A stretch of DNA of 49,645 bases from Paracoccaceae bacterium (lineage in GTDB: Bacteria > Pseudomonadota > Alphaproteobacteria > Rhodobacterales > Rhodobacteraceae): the NCBI GenBank assembly GCA_002402045.2, contig NVUX02000025.1:1-49645 (forward strand), in the 5' to 3' direction. The notes beneath the pieces were generated by a model, which saw only the letters and a program-made list of their open reading frames with translations, did no database searches and was not told the DNA's origin. Every line of letters begins with the position of its first letter. The stretch's first letter is position 1. Position numbers and translations under genes: made by a program. Shown here one piece after another: positions 7,632 through 12,980 of this stretch.

Positions 7632-7956
7632 TGTTCAGCCCCTTAAACTTTTCTGGATCAGACATGCAGAGCCTAAATTGTGCCAAAATATTCTCAGCAT
7701 TTACGCCAGCATATTCACAGACATTGAGGAATTCCCAAGACCCAAACCAATCTTGATCGCGGCGCATATCGGCGCGCTGGTTGGTGCTGAAGCTTTCTCC
7801 ACGGCCATATTTGTATATCTCTGGAAAGGCCCCACGCCACGTCTGGTAGATAACCTCACACCACAATTTACGGCAGCTGTTGAATGATATTTCGCTGACA
7901 TCCACCTCCAGAATCGAAGGCATGTCGGGCATAACTGTGACTAACTGATAAGCCAT
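7618..7956 (-). CDS. Hypothetical phage protein, 112 aa
   Basis: I do not recognise this protein. It contains several Cys and Trp residues and a YGRGESFSTNQRADMRRDQDW segment, with no membrane helix. The start is the ATG at 7956, one base after the upstream stop codon and with GGTAG nearby. An in-frame TTG at 7968 is less likely because the Shine-Dalgarno sequence would abut it. The gene overlaps the primase by 14 bases, so translation is tightly coupled. Its place directly before the primase suggests a role in replication, but nothing in the sequence shows it. Confidence 0.6.
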   Translation of the reverse strand: MAYQLVTVMPDMPSILEVDVSEISFNSCRKLWCEVIYQTWRGAFPEIYKYGRGESFSTNQRADMRRDQDWFGSWEFLNVCEYAGVNAENILAQFRLCMSDPEKFKGLNNATN

Positions 7957-7957
7957 A

Positions 7958-8356
7958 TTAGCTACCAACTCCTGCTTTAGAGGCTGCCGAGCGGCGCTGC
8001 CGGTCGCGCAACCACTCAGACTGAAGATGTGTTATGAAGCGCCGTGCGGCCTTCGTGCGCTCTCGGATTGCGACATCGAATTTTTCGTACTTGCCCATTC
8101 GGTGCACCAGCAACGCGATGGCCATCTTGTGGCCCCATGTTCGCATTTCTGATTTGGTCTTTCGCGCACATGCCGGGCGACAATGGATTTGCCACTCCCG
8201 CGTAGGGGTGAAGTTGGCGCTGCACTCTGGCAGAAAGCACACCCCTTGCTCATGAGGCATTGCCGCTGCCAGTTCCGCGTAAGCATAGTCCTGAAACTTT
8301 TCGGTTTCCAAATGCGGTGCCACCGCATTCCCGACTATGGGTCGCTGCATACTCAC
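7958..8356 (-). CDS. Putative zinc-binding phage protein, 132 aa
   Basis: The middle of the protein has four Cys in a zinc-finger-like spacing: CFLPECSANF, then CRPACARKTKSEMR about 15 residues on. The C-terminus is strongly basic (RRFITHLQSEWLRDRQRRSAASK), suggesting nucleic-acid binding. I do not know a named family. The start codon sits in an ATGA overlap with the upstream TSCPD gene, and the stop is one base from the next start, so it lies inside the coupled leftward operon of replication genes. Confidence 0.6.
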   Translation of the reverse strand: MSMQRPIVGNAVAPHLETEKFQDYAYAELAAAMPHEQGVCFLPECSANFTPTREWQIHCRPACARKTKSEMRTWGHKMAIALLVHRMGKYEKFDVAIRERTKAARRFITHLQSEWLRDRQRRSAASKAGVGS

Positions 8357-8700
8357 ACCGCACCCCGAAGGTTTTCGGCCTCCTGAATAAGCGCTGCAAT
8401 TATCACACCTATGGCTGAAGCTGGGCGATCTGCGCCCTCTCCGACCATCGGATCCGGCACGCGGCCTAGGCTTTTTGCAAGCTGCTGGGGGCTAGTGCCA
8501 CATTGAAGAGAGCGGCTGATGATGACACAAACGTCTGAAAGCAAAGCTGACATTTGCGTGCCATATTTTGCACCATCCGCAAAAACCTCTTTGGGATGCC
8601 CCAAGTCATCAAAGCCAATGGTCAGGTGAAACTCAAACCCGTCTGCCTGTGCGGCTTGGGTGATCGAGCGGCGTCGAGGTGAAAGTTCTACCCTGGTCAT
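8353..8700 (-). CDS. TSCPD-domain protein (ribonucleotide reductase-like module)
   Basis: At 115 aa this is a stand-alone TSCPD domain, a module otherwise found at the C-terminus of B12-dependent ribonucleotide reductases and in short phage proteins. Visible marks are the leading RRRSITQ, then FHLTIGFDDLGHPKEVFADGAKYGTQMSALLSD and VCVIISRSLQCGTSPQQL, matching the family's G.P.E.F, G and IS..LQ.G pattern. The classic Cys of the family name is not obvious. It probably modulates nucleotide metabolism or binds a reductase. It overlaps its neighbours by four bases on both sides in the leftward operon. Confidence 0.7.
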   Translation of the reverse strand: MTRVELSPRRRSITQAAQADGFEFHLTIGFDDLGHPKEVFADGAKYGTQMSALLSDVCVIISRSLQCGTSPQQLAKSLGRVPDPMVGEGADRPASAIGVIIAALIQEAENLRGAV

Positions 8701-8906
8701 CGCCCGCCCCCTAATTTTTGGAGCGCAGCTCGGCGTAATTCCAACGAGTTTTTATCTGCAGCGGATAGTGGCCGGTTGGATACTTCAGCGCCCCACGCAA
8801 AACCGTTGATTTCTTCTACAGTTTGGAGCGTCGCTATTTTATCCGCCCGCGTCACCGTCTGGCCAAGAGCTACTTTTCGCTTGAGTGAAACCGCAACATT
8901 GCTCAT
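8697..8906 (-). CDS. Hypothetical phage protein, 69 aa
   Basis: The start is the ATG at 8906, which overlaps the upstream stop as ATGA; a longer reading starting at 8984 would run into the upstream gene and is not favoured. The product is small, with a basic N-terminus and a helical C-terminal segment (ADKNSLELRRAALQKLGGGR). There is no signal peptide or membrane helix. Function unknown. It is a coupled member of the leftward replication operon. Confidence 0.55.
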   Translation of the reverse strand: MSNVAVSLKRKVALGQTVTRADKIATLQTVEEINGFAWGAEVSNRPLSAADKNSLELRRAALQKLGGGR

Positions 8907-9226
8907 GACAGGTCCGCCCGGCCATGCCAGCTTGGCGCATGGTAATGGCCCATATCCCCCATGCCAATGTCTGCGCCGGGGCAATACTCGCGTGCCAGCC
9001 TTAAGCCCAGTTGCTGCAAGGCTTCACCGCTAGCAGTCGGGTCTCGCTGAACAGCGTCCAGAAAATCCAACACTCCATCGCGGGCAGCGGCACATTCACC
9101 CGCGTCTTGCAATGCGGATTTCGCCAGGTTCAACTTGTCTTTTTCATTGAGACTACCAGATTTCGCCTTCATTCCGGCGACCGTAGCCTCAAAGCAAAAG
9201 TTGACGATTGGATTAGAGAAGCTCAT
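8903..9226 (-). CDS. Hypothetical phage protein, 107 aa
   Basis: Not recognised. The N-terminal two thirds look helical (LNEKDKLNLAKSALQDAGECAAARDGVLDFLDAV). The C-terminus is rich in Gly, His and Met (GADIGMGDMGHYHAPSWHGR), possibly metal-binding or disordered. It overlaps the methyltransferase start-side gene by four bases and the next gene by four bases, so it is expressed with the leftward operon. Confidence 0.55.
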   Translation of the reverse strand: MSFSNPIVNFCFEATVAGMKAKSGSLNEKDKLNLAKSALQDAGECAAARDGVLDFLDAVQRDPTASGEALQQLGLRLAREYCPGADIGMGDMGHYHAPSWHGRADLS

Positions 9227-9942
9227 TGCACCAACTCCAAAGCCCTGTGGGCGCGCTCACAGGCGACATCAAACCACTTCGGGTCAAGCTCAATCCCAAC
9301 ACCGCGCCGCCCAGTTTCAATACAGGCCAGCATTGTGGTTCCCGAGCCCATGAATGGGTCAAGCACCACGTCACCGGGCTGGGATGAATTCTCGATATAA
9401 TGCGCCATCAGCGCCACCGGCTTTTCGGTTGGATGGCCGGAGGTACGTTTGGCATTTAGCTGGAAGCTCTGTTTGGAGCCGCAATCGTTGATGCCGCGCT
9501 TATCGGCAGCGCCCTTCCACAGATAGAGCGTGAACTCCAAATTCTTCATGTACCAGCGGTTTCTCGTGGCGCGCACCTTGTCCCAAACCAGTAGATTGTG
9601 GAACTGGAACCCTGCGCCGGTGAAACCGGCATGTGCCGCAAATATGTTCTTGTCGTTGCTCATCACGTAGCAATCGGCGTCATCCTTCAGCGCGCGATAT
9701 ATTGGCCCGCCTGACTCATGCCAGCCCACCATATCCATCAATTTTCCGCTGTTGTCATAGTTGCTTTGCGCGAATAACCCGCCCATCACTTGGTTAGTGC
9801 ATCCACCCGATGTCAGCGGATATGGGTGATCAGTCACGCAAAGATCAGACCGCTCAAGTGTGGGCATTATCTCTAGGCAATCCCCGAGATACAGCCGCAC
9901 CGGCCCGATGGTTTCTACACGTTTGATTACGAAATCAGTCAT
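9223..9942 (-). CDS. Site-specific DNA methyltransferase, amino-methylating (N6_N4_Mtase)
   Basis: A 239-aa methyltransferase of the beta layout: the catalytic motif comes first (VTDHPYPLTSGG, residues 36-47) and the S-adenosylmethionine motif last (VLDPFMGSGTTMLACIETGR, near residues 193-212), followed by GVGIELDPKWF. The catalytic tetrad reads DHPY, where DPPY or NPPY is usual. KPVALMAHYIENSSQPGD precedes the SAM motif as in the family. No restriction endonuclease is nearby, so it is an orphan enzyme that may protect element DNA from host restriction or mark it for replication control. Target sequence cannot be told from this. It overlaps the Cro-like gene by four bases. Confidence 0.88.
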   Translation of the reverse strand: MTDFVIKRVETIGPVRLYLGDCLEIMPTLERSDLCVTDHPYPLTSGGCTNQVMGGLFAQSNYDNSGKLMDMVGWHESGGPIYRALKDDADCYVMSNDKNIFAAHAGFTGAGFQFHNLLVWDKVRATRNRWYMKNLEFTLYLWKGAADKRGINDCGSKQSFQLNAKRTSGHPTEKPVALMAHYIENSSQPGDVVLDPFMGSGTTMLACIETGRRGVGIELDPKWFDVACERAHRALELVQ

Positions 9943-10205
9943 TGCGCCGCGGCCTCAACCTTAAACACAACGGCTGGGCAAGAAATTGAGACACCATCCT
10001 TCGTCGCCAACAACAGCGCCGCGTCTACAATTTTTCGAGCAGTAGTGAGAGTCATATCCTTCTGCGCGCCAGACATGAATTTGTTCATCGCGTTATTTGG
10101 CATTCCCGCAAGCTGGGAAAGCTTCCATCCCGATATGCCTAGTTGACCCGACACTTCATCAATCCACTTTCTAAATTCGTCCGAACTCGGTAGCGTAGTC
10201 TGCAT
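9939..10205 (-). CDS. Cro-like helix-turn-helix regulator, first gene of leftward operon
   Basis: 88 aa with an XRE-like helix-turn-helix near residues 20-50 (LGISGWKLSQLAGMPNNAMNKFMSG). It is divergent from the repressor gene at 10365 and heads the long operon of methyltransferase, TSCPD, primase and helicase genes. This is the position of Cro or CII-type regulators in temperate phages. AGAGGA lies before the ATG at 10205. A sigma-70-like promoter and an ACCCTTTTAAGGGT operator lie 50-90 bases upstream, so it should be repressed by the divergent repressor. Confidence 0.75.
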   Translation of the reverse strand: MQTTLPSSDEFRKWIDEVSGQLGISGWKLSQLAGMPNNAMNKFMSGAQKDMTLTTARKIVDAALLLATKDGVSISCPAVVFKVEAAAQ

Positions 10206-10255
10206 TGATCGATCCTCTTGCTTTACGTCAGGAAATCACATCGTGTGTGCTTATT

Positions 10256-10295
10256 ACCCTTTTAAGGGTATACTATCCCCTAATAAATTAATCAA
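10256..10295 (-). promoter_or_regulatory. Promoter and operator of the leftward operon
   Basis: On the minus strand TTGATT (10290-10295) and TATACC (10267-10272) are spaced by 17 bases, a fair sigma-70 promoter pointing at the Cro-like gene. The palindrome ACCCTTTTAAGGGT (10256-10269) overlaps the -10 box and the likely start of transcription. Binding there would block the promoter. Confidence 0.65.
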
Positions 10296-10319
10296 TGCAC
10301 TTTTATACATATTCCTTAT

Positions 10320-10333
10320 CCCCTTTTAAGGTG
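10320..10333 (+). promoter_or_regulatory. Operator-like site before the repressor gene
   Basis: CCCCTTTTAAGGTG differs at three positions from ACCCTTTTAAGGGT at 10256 and lies 32 bases before the repressor ATG. It fits an autoregulatory site for the repressor. A degenerate half-site ATCCCCTAATA lies between them at about 10274. I could not fix a clear promoter for the repressor. Confidence 0.5.
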
Positions 10334-10364
10334 ATAACCTCCCCATAAATAGCGAGGGTGCAAA

Positions 10365-10694
10365 ATGGCTGATAAAGAACTATGGGAACGCCGCAGACGG
10401 AATTTGCGGGCGTTGATCGCAACAAAACAAACAAATGCGACTCAGGTTGCAACAAATGCAAATCTATCAAAAAATACGCTCAGGAAGTTTCTATCAGGTG
10501 AAACTATTTCTATGAAGTGGGACACTCTGGAAAAGGTGTGCAAGGCGCTGGACATCAAAACCCCAATGGTATTAGACGCCGACAACCCTTTTGCTGAGTC
10601 CAAAGAGCAGCTTTATAAGATGGTTTTCGATATGAGTGATGAGGACGCCAAGAAACTACTTAAAGACTTATCCGGTGGAAATCTTAACCCTTAA
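10365..10694 (+). CDS. XRE-family repressor, CI-like
   Basis: 109 aa with a helix-turn-helix at about residues 24-60: NATQVATNANLSKNTLRKFLSGE and then WDTLEKVCKALDI, as in lambda-type repressors. The C-terminal part (LYKMVFDMSDEDAKKLLKDL) is short, with no LexA/S24 peptidase domain, so it cannot be cleaved by RecA-stimulated autoproteolysis. Release must come by another route, such as the antirepressor-like protein or quorum sensing. GAGGG lies six bases before the ATG. It is divergent from the Cro-like operon and is probably the main immunity repressor acting at the four similar palindromes. Confidence 0.8.
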   Translation: MADKELWERRRRNLRALIATKQTNATQVATNANLSKNTLRKFLSGETISMKWDTLEKVCKALDIKTPMVLDADNPFAESKEQLYKMVFDMSDEDAKKLLKDLSGGNLNP

Positions 10695-10874
10695 GCTTTT
10701 TATGTGAGCGGACAATCTATCCTTATCCGCATCACTCATTTTGCTTATTAGACGCAACAACTCCAATTTTTCACTGCTCATTTGACCCGCCATGTCAATT
10801 TCAATTTTCACTTGTTGTTGCAAACTTTGCACAACCAACACTTGATTGTCTAGACCTTTTCCGCATATTGTCAC
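10668..10874 (-). CDS. Possible small protein with repressor-like C-terminal motif, 68 aa
   Basis: This leftward reading frame fills the gap between the repressor and luxR and overlaps the repressor's 3' end by 27 bases. The start is GTG at 10874, without a well-spaced ribosome-binding site; an internal ATG (MAGQ) is possible. The C-terminal half (KLELLRLISKMSDADKDRLSAHIKSL) resembles the repressor's own C-terminus (KEQLYKMVFDMSDEDAKKLLKDL), sharing MSDxD and the helix around it. It has no helix-turn-helix. It could be a small repressor-binding protein, or the transcript could act as antisense to the repressor. It is uncertain that it is expressed. Confidence 0.4.
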   Translation of the reverse strand: MTICGKGLDNQVLVVQSLQQQVKIEIDMAGQMSSEKLELLRLISKMSDADKDRLSAHIKSLRVKISTG

Positions 10875-10884
10875 CTTTAAAGGT
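10842..10884 (+). promoter_or_regulatory. luxR promoter with overlapping palindromic operator
   Basis: TTGATT (10842-10847) and CATATT (10864-10869) are 16 bases apart. The perfect 12-base palindrome ACCTTTAAAGGT (10873-10884) lies at the expected transcription start. It matches the core of the operators at 10256 and 10320, so the phage-type repressor may control luxR directly. A role as a lux box is possible but the site is shorter than the usual 18-20 base lux box. Confidence 0.5.
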
Positions 10885-10900
10885 TATAAAGGGGGTTGAG

Positions 10901-11518
10901 ATGCTTTTCGATATGGACGTGCCAGATGTGATTTTAGACATAGCCGACACCGGTGCAGCTATAGGTGTCGGGAATTTTCTATCAGGAGAGGTTGATGTCC
11001 ATTGTAGCTATAGAGCTGACTGGCAATCCCTCTACCAACAAAAAGGGTGGATTGCAGAAGACCCGGTGGTCATGATGGGATTATCTCAAACAGGAGCGAT
11101 GCATTGGCCGGAACTAAATCAAAACGCATCACCTGTTATGCGCGCCGCCGCAGATTTCGGCATAAACAAGGGTATAATTATATCTACAGAAATCGCGGGA
11201 AGTAGGTGTATTGCAGGCCTGTCTACAAGTTCGGCGCTATCAGGTATCGCTAAAAAACAGGCCCAGCATGCTGTTCGCGAAATGCATTTAAACCAACTAA
11301 CGCTTAAGGCCGAGAAATTAACGGCACGACAGCGAGAAATCGTCTATTTTTTTGCATCTGGGCACAGCTCGCGAAATGTTGCCGCGATAATGGGCATCTC
11401 CAACTCCACGATAAACCAATACAAAAAAACGATCACCAACAATATTGGTGTAAGAACATGGATAGCAGCGATAAATATATGCGCCCGAACCGGCATGACT
11501 TATCACCTTACAAACTAG
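10901..11518 (+). CDS. LuxR-family quorum-sensing receptor/regulator on the element
   Basis: 205 aa from the ATG at 10901, which has GGGGG five bases upstream; an in-frame TTG at 10868 is less likely. The N-terminal autoinducer-binding domain shows Y37, W41, Y45, D54, P55 and W69, the spacing of the acyl-homoserine-lactone pocket residues of TraR (W57, Y61, D70, W85). From about residue 145 comes the LuxR DNA-binding domain: LTARQREIVYFFASGHSSRNVAAIMGIS, then TINQYKKTI and a final helix. The N-terminus is about 15 residues shorter than TraR. The luxI-type gene follows on the same strand after 59 bases. An operator-like palindrome lies at the luxR promoter. It likely couples cell density to expression of the element. 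Confidence 0.9.
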   Translation: MLFDMDVPDVILDIADTGAAIGVGNFLSGEVDVHCSYRADWQSLYQQKGWIAEDPVVMMGLSQTGAMHWPELNQNASPVMRAAADFGINKGIIISTEIAGSRCIAGLSTSSALSGIAKKQAQHAVREMHLNQLTLKAEKLTARQREIVYFFASGHSSRNVAAIMGISNSTINQYKKTITNNIGVRTWIAAINICARTGMTYHLTN

Positions 11519-11577
11519 AAGTAATAAATTGGTCAATTGGTTAAAGTACCCCACAAATCAACGTGAGGCGCTGCCAA

Positions 11578-12159
11578 ATGAAAACCACTATTGTCACTTG
11601 GAAAACCATACACTTACACGGTGACCTTTGGTGGCAAAGCCATATGCTTCGCAAAAAACAGTTTGTCGATGCGCAAGGCTGGGATATCCCCCACACGCAA
11701 ATGGCCGAATGGGATCAATATGATACGCCCATGACCGTCTACTGCATAACACACCAAGACAACCGCATTCTAGCATCTTCACGGCTACTTCCCTGCAATA
11801 TTAAGCCGCATAATGGCTGGACATATATGCTGCACGATTCAGCCAGCGGCTTACTTCCCGGCATACCAAATGACGTAACGACCCTACCCATCCAAGATGA
11901 GCTGGCGTGGGAGGCAACCCGATTTTGCGTTGATCCCGAGCTAGACGCTGACCTTCGAAACGAAGCTCTAAGGGCCAACGCCATAGCACTTCACGAGCTA
12001 GCGCTGGATCTAGGTGCTTCAAAATTGTTTTCGATTATGCATCCCGGCTTTATTCGCTGGCTGAAAAGCGCAGGCTTACCAGCCCGCAGGTTAAGCGAAA
12101 CCGTCGTGACCTCAACTGGGGACAAAATTTGCGCCATCGTAATGGAAATACGCGTTTAG
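11578..12159 (+). CDS. LuxI-type acyl-homoserine-lactone synthase on the element
   Basis: 193 aa from the ATG at 11578, with GAGG nine bases upstream; a GTG start at 11563 is possible. It makes an acyl-homoserine lactone from S-adenosylmethionine and an acyl carrier protein. The conserved LuxI residues are all visible: R25, F29, W35, D46, D49, R69, and E112 and R115 in WEATRFCVD. The first five fall at exactly the same numbers as in LuxI; the last pair is shifted by about 11 by a longer loop. The C-terminal half (LHELALDLGASKLFSIMHPGFIRWLKSAG) fits the acyl-chain side of the fold, so the enzyme looks intact. It follows the luxR-type gene, and a promoter-operator for the rightward operon begins two bases after its stop. 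Signal chain length cannot be predicted. Confidence 0.92.
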   Translation: MKTTIVTWKTIHLHGDLWWQSHMLRKKQFVDAQGWDIPHTQMAEWDQYDTPMTVYCITHQDNRILASSRLLPCNIKPHNGWTYMLHDSASGLLPGIPNDVTTLPIQDELAWEATRFCVDPELDADLRNEALRANAIALHELALDLGASKLFSIMHPGFIRWLKSAGLPARRLSETVVTSTGDKICAIVMEIRV

Positions 12160-12161
12160 CG

Positions 12162-12188
12162 TTGACTATACCCTTTTAGGGGTATATT
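12162..12188 (+). promoter_or_regulatory. Promoter with embedded operator for the rightward operon
   Basis: TTGACT (12162-12167) and TATATT (12183-12188) are separated by 15 bases. The palindrome ACCCTTTTAGGGGT (12170-12183) fills the spacer. It is a close match to the operator at 10256, so the same repressor should shut this promoter. The message would start just before the 49-aa gene at 12216 and run through the methyltransferase to the excisionase-like gene. Confidence 0.65.
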
Positions 12189-12215
12189 GCACTCCCATTA
12201 CTTGGGAGTATACAC

Positions 12216-12365
12216 ATGCCACGCAAAATCACAAACCCTGCCCACGCCCGAGAGGCCCGCCAAATCCTGCGCAATCCGCAGGCCCACGGCGCATCTCTCT
12301 GTGCCCTTGCCCGCTATGTGCTCGGCCTATCCGCTAGCAATCCATACGCAGGAGCAAAAGCATGA
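12216..12365 (+). CDS. Small protein, 49 aa, first gene of rightward operon
   Basis: The frame runs from ATG at 12216 (MPRKITNPAHAREARQILRNPQ) to TGA at 12365. GGGAG lies seven bases before the start. The product is basic with one Cys, has no signal peptide and matches no family I know. Its stop overlaps the next start as ATGA, which supports real translation. The other frame across this stretch gives a low-complexity product and is rejected. Confidence 0.6.
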   Translation: MPRKITNPAHAREARQILRNPQAHGASLCALARYVLGLSASNPYAGAKA

Positions 12366-12523
12366 ACCAGCGCCGTCTTTACCTAACCGATCAAGACGCA
12401 CAGCAGATTGACGCAGTGCTAACCATCCGAACAGGGCAACGCGACCGCGCCTATGTGGCCATCGCCAGCCTAAGCGCCGCCGTAATTGTTCTTTTGGCAA
12501 TTTTAGGCGCGGCGATCCTATGA
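12362..12523 (+). CDS. Small single-pass membrane protein, 53 aa
   Basis: Reads MNQRRLYLTDQDAQQIDAVL and ends in one hydrophobic helix (VAIASLSAAVIVLLAILGAAIL). GGAG lies seven bases before the ATG, and both ends overlap neighbours by four bases. It is too short for a known family. A membrane protein early in a phage-like operon could act in superinfection exclusion or signalling, but nothing proves this. Confidence 0.6.
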   Translation: MNQRRLYLTDQDAQQIDAVLTIRTGQRDRAYVAIASLSAAVIVLLAILGAAIL

Positions 12524-12714
12524 GGCCAAGCAACGAAAGCCTCAAAATGCAACGCCAGCGCCTGCGCGATGAAGAGCGGACCCTAGAGCGTAATCGCTTC
12601 GTTGCCTCAATCGTGTTTGCCCTAGTCGGTGCCATCGCCCTCGGCGCGATCTTTTACTGGCTCCTCAATTACACCAACATTTTGTCAAACCTGATAGAGA
12701 AAGCCGCCCCATGA
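12520..12714 (+). CDS. Small single-pass membrane protein, 64 aa
   Basis: The N-terminal 27 residues are charged and helical (SLKMQRQRLRDEERTLERNR), possibly a short coiled coil. A membrane helix follows (FVASIVFALVGAIALGAIFYWLL). It has no signal peptidase site. Start and stop overlap neighbours by four bases. Two successive small membrane proteins here may work together. Function unknown. Confidence 0.65.
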   Translation: MRPSNESLKMQRQRLRDEERTLERNRFVASIVFALVGAIALGAIFYWLLNYTNILSNLIEKAAP

Positions 12715-12980
12715 ACAACCTTTTCAACCCTGCCACCCGTACCGCCGAGCTGCTGCAAAAACGCAGCCGCGAAGGCCAGATTGAAATGCTGGAAACGGCA
12801 TTGACCGAAGGGTACGCCAACATTTCGTCAAACGGCACCGGCTGCATGCCCTGCACATTTGGATGGCACAACATGGAAGCCAGCGGCACCGATGAACTCG
12901 ACGCAATCTACAACTGGATAAACCTAGTGGAGCGCACAGCCGAAGGCGAAGCCCAATCAGCGCCCGCGAACCCATGCTAA
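12711..12980 (+). CDS. Hypothetical protein, 89 aa, before the cytosine methyltransferase
   Basis: Not recognised. The protein is soluble and acidic toward the C-terminus, with a CMPC pair at about residues 45-48 (GTGCMPCTFGWH) that could bind a metal. The start overlaps the previous stop by four bases. The 3' end overlaps the methyltransferase start by seven bases. Confidence 0.6.
   Translation: MNNLFNPATRTAELLQKRSREGQIEMLETALTEGYANISSNGTGCMPCTFGWHNMEASGTDELDAIYNWINLVERTAEGEAQSAPANPC

Noticed and set aside
8906-8984. N-terminal extension of the 69-aa leftward protein
   Set aside because: The extra residues overlap the upstream gene. The ATGA-coupled ATG at 8906 fits the operon pattern better.
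12187-12411. 74-aa frame after luxI
   Set aside because: It is in a different frame from the 49-aa and 53-aa genes, which have good ribosome-binding sites and ATGA coupling. Its product is low-complexity.
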